Positions 9,171 through 17,407 of a stretch of DNA of 33,589 nt are shown here, piece by piece (the first letter of the stretch is position 1; every line of letters begins with the position of its first letter). A program made the translations under genes and the position numbers. The notes beneath the pieces are model-generated. The model made no database searches and had not been told where the DNA came from. It saw nothing but the letters and a program-made list of their open reading frames with translations. Source of the stretch: Synechococcaceae cyanobacterium SM2_3_2 (GTDB taxonomy: Bacteria; Cyanobacteriota; Cyanobacteriia; Thermostichales; Thermostichaceae); the NCBI GenBank assembly GCA_012031565.1, contig JAAUUM010000017.1, positions 1-33,589 on the forward strand. Direction: 5' to 3'.

Positions 9171-9206
9171 AACTTTAATTTGATCAAAAACTTTAATTTG
9201 ATCAAA
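9171..9206. repeat. Perfect 18-bp tandem duplication between tRNA-Asp and the hydrolase gene
   Basis: AACTTTAATTTGATCAAA occurs twice, at 9171-9188 and 9189-9206, and each unit contains the palindrome TTTGATCAAA. The rest of the 9089-9407 intergenic stretch is AT-richer than its surroundings and shows no gene. The repeated palindrome could be an operator pair, but it also fits the window-wide habit of short tandem duplications. Confidence 0.9.
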
Positions 9207-9407
9207 GGGAACAACAAGCGATCCCTGTGATGGGAGTTTGCCTGCTACCCCAGTCAAGTTATCGTTAGCGATCACAAAAAATAGACAGCCTTAGTTGGGA
9301 TCCCAGATAGTGCTAAAGGCGATCCGTTCTGGGCAATCCTGACAGGGATTCAGGCTAGAGTTGGGGCGATATTGGGCTCATCTACCTGACAAAGGATCCC
9401 AACCTCT

Positions 9408-10433
9408 GTGCATTTTCCCACTTACTCTCCCCCTTGGTTTCTCAGGCAGGGACTGCTGATGACGCTGTATGGAGCCTTTCGGTTTCATCGCTACTGGCAA
9501 CACACTTTGACAGACCCGGAGCCTGCCTATCGAGAGCAGGTTTTCACAGGATCCAATGGGATCCCGTTGTTTGGCTGGGTAGCTATTCCGGCCCAGGCCC
9601 GAGGAACGTTGGTGGCCACCTATGGCATTACGGGAAGTTTGCAGGATCAGGGTTTGCTGCGATCTTGGGGCACCAAGGCTTACGCAAGCGGCTATGCAGT
9701 GGTGCTCTTTGATTGGCGGGCGCATGGCCGATCGGCACAGATGTCATCTGCCCTCACCTCCGATGGGATCCACGAAGGGCCAGATTTTGTCTGCATCGCT
9801 CGCCAAGCCCGCGACTTGGGCTGCCCAGATCCGATCTGGCTGGGGGGCTATTCCCTCGGGGGGCAATTGGCCTTATGGGGCATCCATACCGCCCAACAGT
9901 GGGGGGATCCCATTGCGGGTGGGGTGGTGTTGTGTCCCAACCTCGATGGGGATCGGTCATTGCGCTACCTGGAGGCTCATCCCACAGGCCGTTATCTAGA
10001 ACAATCGATCACCCGCAATCTGCAAAAGCTGATCCGGGAGTTGGCCGCTTATCATCCCAACGATTTTGATACTGAGGCTATTCCCCGAGCCACCTCCATC
10101 CGAGGGTTTGACCATGAGTTCGTCATTCCCCGACTCGGTTTTGACACCGTAGAAGCCTATTACCAAGCCTCCAGTCCCCTGCCCTGGTTGCCCCAGATCG
10201 AGAAGCCCACTTTGATCATCTACGCCGCTGATGATCCCATCTTTGACCCAATTTTGATCCCAGACTTAGAAGCCATTGCGGGGCAAAATCCTCATATTGA
10301 TCTGCTGTTGACTCAATATGGGGGACACGGCGGCTATGTCAGTGGCCGAGCCTGCCAACAAAAGCTGCAAGACCCGGATCCCTGGTGGGCTTGGAATCGC
10401 GCCCTGCATTGGATGAATGAGCAGTCATGCTAG
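9408..10433 (+). CDS. Alpha/beta-fold hydrolase
   Basis: 341 residues from a GTG; an ATG at 9459 (MTLYGAFRFHRY), preceded by AGGCAGGG, is a good alternative start. The fold shows strand-loop blocks GTLVATYGITGS and GYAVVLFDWRAHGRS, then the nucleophile elbow GGYSLGGQLAL with the catalytic serine. An acidic residue lies in YAADDPIFDP, and the presumed catalytic histidine in YGGHGGYVSG. The order and the ATYGITGS/DWRAHGRS motifs resemble YheT/COG0429-type hydrolases. The substrate is unknown and there is no signal peptide. It runs in the same direction as the CPBP protease gene about 85 bases downstream. Confidence 0.85.
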   Translation: MHFPTYSPPWFLRQGLLMTLYGAFRFHRYWQHTLTDPEPAYREQVFTGSNGIPLFGWVAIPAQARGTLVATYGITGSLQDQGLLRSWGTKAYASGYAVVLFDWRAHGRSAQMSSALTSDGIHEGPDFVCIARQARDLGCPDPIWLGGYSLGGQLALWGIHTAQQWGDPIAGGVVLCPNLDGDRSLRYLEAHPTGRYLEQSITRNLQKLIRELAAYHPNDFDTEAIPRATSIRGFDHEFVIPRLGFDTVEAYYQASSPLPWLPQIEKPTLIIYAADDPIFDPILIPDLEAIAGQNPHIDLLLTQYGGHGGYVSGRACQQKLQDPDPWWAWNRALHWMNEQSC

Positions 10434-10457
10434 GTTTTTGGCACCCTAGGTTTTTGG
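10430..10457 (+). repeat. 12-bp direct repeat with 16-bp period at the end of the hydrolase gene
   Basis: CTAGGTTTTTGG is present at 10430-10441, overlapping the hydrolase stop codon, and again at 10446-10457. Confidence 0.85.
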
Positions 10458-10517
10458 ACAAGGTTGACGGGATCCCCCTATAGAATTGGATCCCAGCCTT
10501 ATTGCCCCTGTCACCCT

Positions 10518-12203
10518 ATGAAAACAATGCTTGCACCCCGTCGGATCCTGCTCAATCTGCTGACTGTGCTGGTGGTGGTGGTGGCGGGGCTATCGCTGCT
10601 CAACAGTTGGTTTCAAGCTCCCCCCCAAACGCAACTGGATCTGATCCAGACCCATCTGTCGCTGCAAGCTGCTCGGACGCTGGATGATCCTGAGTATCAG
10701 AGCATAGCCCGTCCTTTGCTGGGAGCTGATGTGGTGGAGAATGCCGCCAAGCGCTACGCCAAAACCACTGAGAGCCTGACCACCCGGCTGCAAAGGTTGG
10801 AACAGTTGCAACCCGCCCAATCTAGGGATGCCCAATCTAGGGATGCCCAATCTAGGGATATGGACGAGAACCCACCCATCCCCAGATCTCTGGGTCTCTA
10901 TCGCCTGCAATTGGAACTCGACGCCCTCCGTCTCAGAACCGGGATCCTTGCAGCCAATCAACAAGATGTGGCTCAGGCACTTTCTTACTGGACAGAGATC
11001 TCCACTTTGGAATTGGCCCCCGCTGCCGATGTGTTGGAGGGCCTGTGGGGGAATCCCCTGCGGATTTTGCCAGATGCTGAACCGATCCTGCGCTCTAGCC
11101 TCGATAGCTGGTTTCGAGGGGTGGCTCTACAACGGCTCTACAGCCTGCAACAGCGGTCGGACGCCCTCAATACCCTCAACCAAGAGCAGGAACAGCGGGC
11201 CATTGCAGCTCTGACACGGCTATTGTTGGTGGGCGGGATCCCGGTGCTGGGCCTTTTAATTGGCATCATCACCTTGATCGGCTGGGTGGGCTGGCATCTC
11301 TGGCGCAAGCAGTCTCTGGTGGGATCCCAGTGGCAGGTGCCCTGGCCGGGGGTGGCTGTTCAGGTGGTGCTAACGGGCTGGTTTGTGGGGTTCTTTGGTT
11401 TGGGGTGGCTGGTGCCCCAGCTTTATGTGGGCCTGTTGGGGATCCCGGCGGGACAGCTCAGTTCACTCCAGCGAGCTTTGCAATTATTGCTGACTTACCT
11501 CAGCAGTGCAGCAGTTGGCCTGGGGTTGATCGTGTGGGTAGCCCGAACCGAGAGAGGCCCCATTAGCCCACAAGAGATGACCAGCTCTGGGGATCCAACA
11601 CCAGAAATCACTAGAGATGTAGCTCTTGACACAGCTCCAGCATGGGACGGAACCGAAGAGTCGGATTGCCCCCCTTCGGTAAAGCCTTCCCTCAAAACAT
11701 GGCCCGAAACCTCTATCGCAGGGCTGGATCTCTTTCGAGTGCGTCTTTGGGGATCCTGGCCCCTGTGGAGCTTGGGCGCTTATTTTGCCGCTATGCCGAT
11801 GGTACTGGTGGCCGGAGCCCTATCACAGATACTTTTGCCCGCTGGCGGTGGTGGCAACCCGCTCTTACCCCTCTTGCTGCAAAGTCAGGGGTGGGGGCCA
11901 AGATTTATCTTCTTTTTGGTGGTTTCGATTTGTGCCCCGGTCTTTGAAGAGATCTTGTTTCGGGGCTTCGTGTTGCCATCTCTATCCCAAAGGATCCCGA
12001 TGACGGGGGCCGTTTTGATCACTGCTGTTTTATTCGCTGCTGCTCACCTAAGCCTGTCAGATCTGCTGCCTCTCACTGCGCTGGGATTGGTGCTGGGGGT
12101 AATCTATAGCCGCACCCGTAACCTGCTAGCTCCCATCCTGCTGCACAGCCTCTGGAATACGGGATCCCTGATAGCTTTGATAGTCTTGGGTCAAGCAGTG
12201 TAG
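10518..12203 (+). CDS. CPBP-family intramembrane metalloprotease (CAAX protease/bacteriocin-processing type)
   Basis: About 561 residues from the ATG at 10518 (MKTMLAPRRILLNLLTVLVV), which begins directly with a membrane helix; the frame is open upstream to 10464. After the N-terminal helix comes a roughly 200-residue extracytoplasmic helical region, then several transmembrane segments. The C-terminal CPBP (Abi) domain has the three expected motifs: PVFEEILFRG near residue 475 (EExxxR), AAHLSLSDLL near 510, and HSLWNTG near 543 (HxxxN). These ligate the metal in this family. Cyanobacteria carry several such proteases with mostly unknown substrates. A 15-bp triplication lies in the soluble region. 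Confidence 0.88.
   Translation: MKTMLAPRRILLNLLTVLVVVVAGLSLLNSWFQAPPQTQLDLIQTHLSLQAARTLDDPEYQSIARPLLGADVVENAAKRYAKTTESLTTRLQRLEQLQPAQSRDAQSRDAQSRDMDENPPIPRSLGLYRLQLELDALRLRTGILAANQQDVAQALSYWTEISTLELAPAADVLEGLWGNPLRILPDAEPILRSSLDSWFRGVALQRLYSLQQRSDALNTLNQEQEQRAIAALTRLLLVGGIPVLGLLIGIITLIGWVGWHLWRKQSLVGSQWQVPWPGVAVQVVLTGWFVGFFGLGWLVPQLYVGLLGIPAGQLSSLQRALQLLLTYLSSAAVGLGLIVWVARTERGPISPQEMTSSGDPTPEITRDVALDTAPAWDGTEESDCPPSVKPSLKTWPETSIAGLDLFRVRLWGSWPLWSLGAYFAAMPMVLVAGALSQILLPAGGGGNPLLPLLLQSQGWGPRFIFFLVVSICAPVFEEILFRGFVLPSLSQRIPMTGAVLITAVLFAAAHLSLSDLLPLTALGLVLGVIYSRTRNLLAPILLHSLWNTGSLIALIVLGQAV
10815..10859 (+). repeat. Three perfect tandem 15-bp repeats inside the CPBP gene
   Basis: GCCCAATCTAGGGAT is repeated at 10815-10829, 10830-10844 and 10845-10859, encoding the five-residue repeat A-Q-S-R-D. 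The copies are identical at the DNA level, including codon choice, which suggests recent slippage. Confidence 0.95.
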
Positions 12204-12275
12204 ACCAATGCTAAAGATGCCAATGCTAATCAGGAATAGCCTAGGCAGCGGGAGCAAAACTTGTTATCCCGCCGC

Positions 12276-12450
12276 GCCGTCTTACCGTGGTTCTTCGACC
12301 TGGAAGTATCCAGTCTAGGGCCTTAGACATGATTCGATAGTTTCCAGGATATTATGTCTCAAGCTGAACTCGAAACCACCTGGCATACTGCTCACACACG
12401 CACATTCAACCCTAAGTATCGAAAAGTATAGATCAGAAAAACAAAACGGC
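12276..12450. ncRNA. Candidate structured RNA downstream of dnaA, strand and identity unknown
   Basis: Nested complementarity is visible. GTGGTT (12287-12292) plus TCGA (12295-12298) pairs with TCGA-AACCAC (12370-12379), leaving a two-base bulge. Inside this, CCTGGAA (12299-12305) pairs with TTCCAGG (12342-12348). Inside that, GTCTA (12313-12317) pairs with TAGAC (12324-12328). An outer GCCGT/ACGGC pair (12276-12280, 12446-12450) could close the structure. I do not recognise tmRNA, RNase P RNA, SRP RNA or 6S RNA consensus sequence here. No clear promoter or U-tract fixes the strand. Confidence 0.35.
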
Positions 12451-12544
12451 AGTCACCAACGCGGTAGGACTTCGCTGATCATAGTCCAAACCCATCCAGC
12501 CGTATAGAGTTGCACGCGAAGGGTTAGTTATGCTAGCTGGATCC

Positions 12545-12596
12545 CCAGAAATAATCGCCATAAATAATCGCCAGAAATAATCGCCTTAGATAATCG
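12545..12596. repeat. Four tandem AT-rich 13-bp repeats 54 bp downstream of dnaA
   Basis: The units are CCAGAAATAATCG (12545-12557), CCATAAATAATCG (12558-12570), CCAGAAATAATCG (12571-12583) and CCTTAGATAATCG (12584-12596). Units one and three are identical, unit two differs at one base, and unit four is more diverged. The array recalls the 13-mer unwinding repeats of bacterial origins, but no cluster of DnaA boxes is visible beside it. Confidence 0.9.
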
Positions 12597-12649
12597 ATTG
12601 ATCGCCTACTCTCCCATCACCGTCAGGCTAGAGTTGCAGAAGCAAGCCT

Positions 12650-14227
12650 CTATTTAGTCTCACTGGCTAGGATCCTCAGCTTATCGGCTAGCTGCTGAAT
12701 TTGCTTACAAAATTGCAAGTTTTGCCTCTGGGTCTCGGTCACTTTTTCGCAGCTATACAAGACGGTGGTGTGGTCTTTGCCGCCGAGGGCATCGCCGATT
12801 TTCGGTAAGCTCAGTTTGGTGTAGTGACGCATCAAATACATGGCCACTTGGCGGGCTTGACTGATGCTGCGCTTGCGGGAGGATCCCAGTAGATCTTCAC
12901 GGGCAACCCCATATTCCTCACAGATGACTTGCAGGACATGAGCCGCTGTGATTTCGCGGGCTTCGAGGGGAGGATTGAGGATAGGTTCGATATTTTCCAC
13001 CGACATGGCCAGTCCTGAGATGGAGACAAAGGCCACTGCTCGGATTAAGGCTCCCTCTAGCTCTCGGATGTTGGTGGTGTAGGTGGAGGCAATGTATTCG
13101 ATCACATCGCGGGGCAGTTTCATACCCTCATACTCAGCTTTCTTTTGCAAGATCGCCATGCGGGTTTCGATGTCGGGGGCTTGGACTTCGGCAATCAAAC
13201 CCATCGAAAAGCGCGAACAAAGGCGATCCTGTAGACGAGGGATCAAATGGGGTGAGCGGTCAGCGGCCAAAACAATCTGCTTGCCGGTTTCGTGCAGGGT
13301 ATTAAAGGTGTGAAAAAACTCCTCTTGGGTATTTTCTTTGCCCTCAATAAATTGCACATCATCCACCAACAACAGATCCACATCGCGGTAATGTTCCCGA
13401 AAAGCCTGCATACTGTTGCGACGGATGGCATCGATCAGATCATTGGTAAATCGCTCGGTGGAAACATAGGCAACTTTGGCCCGGGGATTCACTTCCAGCC
13501 GATATTGACCGATGGCCTGCATCAGGTGGGTCTTACCCAACCCCACGCCCCCGCAGAGGAACAGAGGATTGTAGGCTCGCCCCGGCATCTCCGCCACCGC
13601 CAGCGCCGCCGCATGAGCCATCCGGGTATTGGATCCCACCACAAATCGTGAAAACGCATATTTGGGATTGAGATCGACGGCCCGCACCGGCAGCGTGCTA
13701 GCCCGATCCAACTTTGTACTGTTTGTTGTATTGGCGGGCATATCCTGAAGTTTGGCATCCTCCGGGCTGTCGATCTGCTGTCCGGCATCCACCACAAAAG
13801 CCACCTCTAGCGGCTGTCCCGTCAGAGCTTGCACCACCTCGGTGATGGCGGGGGCATAGTGTTTTTGCAGCCAGCCCCGCGCAAATGGGTTGGGGGTTGA
13901 GACAGTCAGGCGCTCTGGGGTCAACGATTGCGGCTTGGCGGTCTTAATCCACGTTTCAAATGTGGGACGACTGAGTTGAAACTGCAAATGTCCCAGCACC
14001 TGCTCCCACAGCTCTGTCATCACATCTGGGGTGGTTGGGGCTTCGGGCAAGATCGGGTCGGCATCCACCAGACTGCTCCTCACCTCATGCCAAGGACTGT
14101 CATTGCGGTTGTTGAAAGGGGCGTCCGGCATGACTACAGGTGGGGCTAAGGAGGAAACTGAAAAGCCAGATAGGGACTGATCGAGTCTGGCAACAGCTCG
14201 ATTTTGGTATAAAGGAAAACTTGTCAC
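12650..14227 (-). CDS. dnaA: Chromosomal replication initiator protein DnaA
   Basis: 525 residues with all four DnaA domains. Domain I begins [20 protein letters not shown] near residue 70. The AAA+ domain has Walker [19 protein letters not shown] and Walker [15 protein letters not shown]. Domain IV ends with the DNA-binding signature [20 protein letters not shown]. DnaA binds DnaA boxes as ATP-DnaA and opens the origin; in many cyanobacteria it is not essential. From the GTG at 14227 the protein has an extra roughly 67 residues before domain I. ATGs at 14131 and near 14026 would give shorter forms, and I see no decisive ribosome binding site. The gene is divergent from rpmH-rnpA, the classic bacterial neighbourhood. 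Confidence 0.97.
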   Translation of the reverse strand: MTSFPLYQNRAVARLDQSLSGFSVSSLAPPVVMPDAPFNNRNDSPWHEVRSSLVDADPILPEAPTTPDVMTELWEQVLGHLQFQLSRPTFETWIKTAKPQSLTPERLTVSTPNPFARGWLQKHYAPAITEVVQALTGQPLEVAFVVDAGQQIDSPEDAKLQDMPANTTNSTKLDRASTLPVRAVDLNPKYAFSRFVVGSNTRMAHAAALAVAEMPGRAYNPLFLCGGVGLGKTHLMQAIGQYRLEVNPRAKVAYVSTERFTNDLIDAIRRNSMQAFREHYRDVDLLLVDDVQFIEGKENTQEEFFHTFNTLHETGKQIVLAADRSPHLIPRLQDRLCSRFSMGLIAEVQAPDIETRMAILQKKAEYEGMKLPRDVIEYIASTYTTNIRELEGALIRAVAFVSISGLAMSVENIEPILNPPLEAREITAAHVLQVICEEYGVAREDLLGSSRKRSISQARQVAMYLMRHYTKLSLPKIGDALGGKDHTTVLYSCEKVTETQRQNLQFCKQIQQLADKLRILASETK

Positions 14228-14565
14228 TGAGGGAGGAGACCTCGTTTACAGCTAAGGTCTTAATACTTTAGCGGCAGATCCCCAATCAGCCAACCTGTCG
14301 AATCGAGACAATGTTTGTTAGTATGATGAGCCGAGATTTTTTAGTCGCGTCTGGTTGGTAGCGGCCTTGATTCCAGGGATATCCAGCCTCTAGGATCTGG
14401 AGAATCTGGCTGTAGCAGGGATCCCGGTCTGTTTTCAGGTGTGTTTGCCATCTTGGTTGTCTTGCCTGTCAGCCTTTCAAAGACTGCCTCATCAGCTCAG
14501 TACGTTACCTACCAGTCCCATCTCCCCTTATCCACCTAGTGTCGCCCATCAATGGAGCGTGAGTC
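14228..14565. promoter_or_regulatory. dnaA-rpmH divergent intergenic region with one DnaA-box-like site
   Basis: 338 bases carrying the promoters for dnaA (minus) and rpmH-rnpA (plus). TATGAT at 14322-14327 is a possible plus-strand -10 but lacks a good -35. TTATCCACC at 14528-14536 differs from the consensus DnaA box TTATCCACA at the last base. I see only this single box, so an origin here is not supported, though autoregulation by DnaA is possible. Confidence 0.35.
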
Positions 14566-14703
14566 ATGACCAAACGAACTCTGGAAGGAACCAAGCGCAA
14601 GCGCGCCCGCGTCTCAGGCTTTCGAGCCCGGATGAGAACTCCTGGTGGACGCCGGGTGATTCGTCGTCGCCGCTCTCGTGGTCGTGCTCGTCTGGGTGTC
14701 TGA
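14566..14703 (+). CDS. rpmH: 50S ribosomal protein L34
   Basis: A 45-residue, highly basic protein: [20 protein letters not shown], then [20 protein letters not shown] and a short tail. This is the conserved L34 pattern (T-x-R-x-G-F-R-x-R-M-x-T-x-x-G-R-x-V-x-x-x-R-R). The cyanobacterial form has the [12 protein letters not shown] insertion in place of the QPSxRKRxRxHGF of other bacteria. It is the first gene of an rpmH-rnpA unit, divergent from dnaA. Complete and certain despite its size. Confidence 0.97.
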   Translation: MTKRTLEGTKRKRARVSGFRARMRTPGGRRVIRRRRSRGRARLGV

Positions 14704-14805
14704 TTTTCACTTGCTCTGGCAGCATCAACCAGAGGGGCTACCTCATTTGAAAAGGGTTAGATGCGTATAAATAGATACGTCTAGAGATATCAAGCGGGAT
14801 CCCTT

Positions 14806-15282
14806 GTGCTGAGTCATCCTCATCGGCTCCGAGATCGACAAGCATTCGACTTAATTTATAAACGGGGCCGACGTAAATCAGGGTCTTTGATGACGGTAGG
14901 TTGGCTTGACCGCCTGCCGACTTTTTCTGGGACCAGTTTCTCTACGATCAGACAGTCTCAACTTGGGGATTTAGCACCTCCTGCCTCACGAGACATAAGA
15001 CGAGACATAAGACGAGACATGAAAACTGTGGCTGATGCTGGGATCCCAACTCAAATTGCGGTGGTGGTCAGCCGCAAGGTCAGCCGCAAAGCAGTGGAAC
15101 GCAACCGGGTCAAGCGGCGGATCCGGGCAGCAGTTGCCCTCTTCCTACCTCAGATACAGCCCCACCAGTGGATCGCCATCTACGCCCGCAGTACCATGCT
15201 GACTTGTAGCTGGGAGCAGTTGCGGCAAGAATTATCGGGGTTACTCCGAAAGGCAGGATTACTCAACTCAGATCCTGACTGA
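14806..15282 (+). CDS. rnpA: Ribonuclease P protein component, with an in-frame insertion
   Basis: 158 residues from a GTG, against roughly 115-130 for the family. The N-terminus LSHPHRLRDRQAFDLIYKRG and the RNR motif region VSRKVSRKAVERNRVKRRIR are diagnostic; the latter binds RNase P RNA. The C-terminal AIYARSTMLTCSWEQLRQEL also matches. The extra length lies between these parts, about residues 45-80 (TIRQSQLGDLAPPASRDIRR), and includes a 12-bp tandem duplication encoding repeated R-D-I-R. The insertion falls at the beta-strand/loop before the RNR helix, so it may be an exposed loop. The protein helps RNase P RNA mature tRNA 5' ends. About 100 bases downstream of rpmH, same strand. Confidence 0.95.
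   Translation: MLSHPHRLRDRQAFDLIYKRGRRKSGSLMTVGWLDRLPTFSGTSFSTIRQSQLGDLAPPASRDIRRDIRRDMKTVADAGIPTQIAVVVSRKVSRKAVERNRVKRRIRAAVALFLPQIQPHQWIAIYARSTMLTCSWEQLRQELSGLLRKAGLLNSDPD
14988..15020 (+). repeat. 12-bp tandem repeat (2.75 copies) inside rnpA
   Basis: ACGAGACATAAG occurs at 14988-14999 and 15000-15011, followed by the partial copy ACGAGACAT at 15012-15020. The frame is kept, and it encodes repeated arginine/aspartate residues in the insertion peculiar to this RnpA. Confidence 0.93.
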
Positions 15283-15354
15283 CCCTGAGAATGGGGTTTC
15301 GGGATCCTGAGAAAAACATTAAGATTGGCTTAGCAATTATTGGGAGCCAGAACC

Positions 15355-15992
15355 ATGCCAGCCAAAGAGGATGTCTTTTTTGAGGGCAAACCCCACATTG
15401 GTGATCTGCTTGTCAATATTGTGGTGGGGGCGACCCTGATCGGGCTACCCCTGTTTGTCGGATCCCTGGTACGACGGATCTGGGTCAGCTATCGCATCAC
15501 CGATCGGCGGGTGACGGTGTTTGGCGGTTGGGGGGCAAAGAGCGCTCTGATGTGATCTACAAAGAAATCGCCAAAGTGGTAACTGTGCCCCGTGGTCTGG
15601 GGGCCTGGGGGGATATGGTTCTCACCCTCAAAGATGGCAGCCGCTTGGAATTACGCTCCATCCCCGAGTTTCGCAAGGTTTATGAGTATGTCAAGGAGCG
15701 CATCGATGCTCAGGCTCAGCAGGCCAGCGGTGCCCTGGGATCCAAGCAGGCAGCGACGACAGTGACTCGTGCCCGCACCAAGCCAACTGTGGCTGAGGTG
15801 GACAGCCCGTTAGACGACAGTGAAGAATTTGCCAAAGAACCGCCCGAAGTGGTGACTGAAGCTCCCAGTTTTGGGTTTACCGCAGCGGCAGAACGGCTGA
15901 ATGGCCGCATCGCTATGGTCGCCTTTGTGGTCTGGGTGGTGCTGGAAGCTCTTACGGGTCAGCCTCTTCTGTCAGCAGTTGGCCTCGTCTAG
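15355..15992 (+). CDS. Membrane PH-domain protein fused to an HLIP-like chlorophyll-binding tail; split by a one-base frameshift
   Basis: The N-terminal frame starts MPAKEDVFFEGKPHIGDLLV at 15355, has one membrane helix (LLVNIVVGATLIGLPLFVGS), then YRITDRRVTVFGGWG. It breaks at the six-G run 15530-15535. The next frame continues DVIYKEIAKVVTVPRGLGAW and GDMVLTLKDGSRLELRSIPE, the second half of the same bacterial PH (YdbS/bPH2-like) domain. Adding one G gives 212 residues ending at 15992. The last 40 residues, FTAAAERLNGRIAMVAFVVW and on, contain the E-R-x-N-G-R-x-A-M motif and membrane helix of HLIP/CAB proteins, which bind chlorophyll. The short PH protein after rnpA is common in cyanobacteria; the HLIP tail is less familiar to me. 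An acidic linker (VDSPLDDSEEFAKEPPEVV) joins the two. Likely thylakoid-associated. Confidence 0.8.
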
Positions 15993-16041
15993 CCCCACAC
16001 TTGTCCACACTTGTATGGTGTGGTTGATGGTATGGATCCCT

Positions 16042-16069
16042 TGTCTGGATTGAAGTGTCTGGATTGAAG
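16042..16069 (+). repeat. 14-bp perfect tandem duplication at the start of the glycosyltransferase gene
   Basis: TGTCTGGATTGAAG occurs at 16042-16055 and 16056-16069. The proposed GTG start codon (16055-16057) spans the junction between the copies. Confidence 0.92.
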
Positions 16070-17266
16070 AGCCCGAGCCACCGTTTGGACAGCCCAGCCC
16101 CACCACTTCAGCCGTCATGGCGCAGCCAACGGGTCGCGCTGGTACATGACTATCTGATCAAGGCAGGGGGATCCGAGGCGGTTACCCACGCACTTTGGGA
16201 TCTTTGTCCTCAAGCGCCCCTCCACACCAGCGTTCTTTCTCGCCAGACTTTACCGACCTTTTGGCAAGATCGAGATATTCGCCCCTCCGCTTTGCAACCT
16301 TTGGCCAAGGTTTTGGGGGTATTACAAGACGACTATCACAGTCGGCTGAAGTGGATCCTGCCATTGATGCCGTGGGCCTTTGCCAAAATTGATTTGTCGG
16401 AGTACGACTGCGTTATCTCCAGTTCTCATGCTTTTGCCAAAGGGATCCGAACTCAGGGGTTACACATTTGTTATCTCCACACCCCCACTCGCTATCTCTG
16501 GGGATCCGAGTCGATCTATTTTGACCGAGGGTTGGTGAGCAAATGGCAACAGCCCTTAGCCCAACGTGTTCTAGGTTGGCTCAAAAAGCTAGACTTTGCA
16601 GCCGCCCAGCGACCACAGGTGTTGATCGCCAATTCCCATCACATTCGCCGTCGGGTCGAGCAGGTCTATCAACGCTCAGCCCAGGTGATTTATCCGCCAG
16701 CAGACGTGAATTTTTTTCAGCCCAGTCCGGCTCCTAGTGCTGACTATGATCTGGTGGTCAGTCGGTTGGTGCCTTACAAGCGGGTCGATCGGGCGGTGCA
16801 AGCTTATACCCAACTTCAGCAGCCATTGGTGGTGGTGGGAGAGGGGCCAGAACGGGAGCGCCTTCAACAGATGGCGGGATCCACAATCACTTTTCTGCCG
16901 CACCAATCCGGCCCAGAATTGCGATACCTCTATGCCAACTGCCGCTTTTTCGTCTTTCCGTGGGAGGAGGACTTTGGCATTATCCCGGTCGAAGTGCAGG
17001 CTTGTGGTCGTCCGGTCATTGGCCTTGATGCGGGCGGGATCCAGGATACGGTGATTGCGGGTAAAACCGGGATCCGCTTTCGGGAAGCCAGCGTGGTGGG
17101 CTTGATCGATGGGATCCGACAGGCGGAGGCTCAGGCGTGGGATCCCCAACTGATTCGTGCTCATGCGGAGACGTTTTCCACCGACCGCTTTTTGAGAGAG
17201 ATGGATCAGGCCATTCAGTCGGCTTGGGAGCAGTTTCAGCGGGATCCCACATTTTTTCGCCTCTGA
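16055..17266 (+). CDS. Glycosyltransferase family 4 (GT-B fold)
   Basis: About 403 residues from a GTG; the conserved part begins at RVALVHDYLIKAGGSEAVTH near residue 27, the nucleotide-independent N-lobe with a glycine-rich loop. HICYLHTPTRYLWGSES is the H-x-P-x-R-Y motif of WbaZ/mannosyltransferase-like members. The C-lobe holds LVVVGEGPERERLQQ and the E-x7-E motif in WEEDFGIIPVEVQACGRPVI, followed by GLDAGGIQDTVIAGKTGIRF. Retaining GT4 enzymes transfer sugars from nucleotide donors for exopolysaccharide, O-antigen or glycolipid synthesis; the acceptor here cannot be told. It stands alone, with no other polysaccharide genes nearby. The start is uncertain because of the duplication at its 5' end. 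Confidence 0.9.
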   Translation: MSGLKSPSHRLDSPAPPLQPSWRSQRVALVHDYLIKAGGSEAVTHALWDLCPQAPLHTSVLSRQTLPTFWQDRDIRPSALQPLAKVLGVLQDDYHSRLKWILPLMPWAFAKIDLSEYDCVISSSHAFAKGIRTQGLHICYLHTPTRYLWGSESIYFDRGLVSKWQQPLAQRVLGWLKKLDFAAAQRPQVLIANSHHIRRRVEQVYQRSAQVIYPPADVNFFQPSPAPSADYDLVVSRLVPYKRVDRAVQAYTQLQQPLVVVGEGPERERLQQMAGSTITFLPHQSGPELRYLYANCRFFVFPWEEDFGIIPVEVQACGRPVIGLDAGGIQDTVIAGKTGIRFREASVVGLIDGIRQAEAQAWDPQLIRAHAETFSTDRFLREMDQAIQSAWEQFQRDPTFFRL

Positions 17267-17407
17267 TCACTCTTCCGTTTTTGATCGATACTAAAAGGGC
17301 TTGAGGCAGCAGTAGCGTCGCCTTTGACTATTGAGTTATCGACTAATCTGTTGCGAAGTAGCTATCTTTTATCATTCCTGACCATTCCTTCTCTTTGCTG
17401 AGTCGCC

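Larger units (their letters stand above)
12204..12649. other. 446-bp non-coding region between convergent CPBP protease and dnaA genes
   Basis: No convincing reading frame. From left to right it holds: a direct repeat CCAATGCTAA (12205-12214, 12220-12229); the inverted repeat GCGGGA/TCCCGC (12248-12253, 12267-12272); a nested set of stems at 12287-12379 described separately; a hairpin GGACT/AGTCC (12467-12471, 12483-12487); and four tandem 13-mers ending at 12596. That is more secondary structure than a plain convergent spacer needs. Confidence 0.6.

Noticed and set aside
12545-12596. CRISPR array in the 13-mer repeats
   Set aside because: Units are 13 bp and directly abutting with no spacers, and there are no cas genes.
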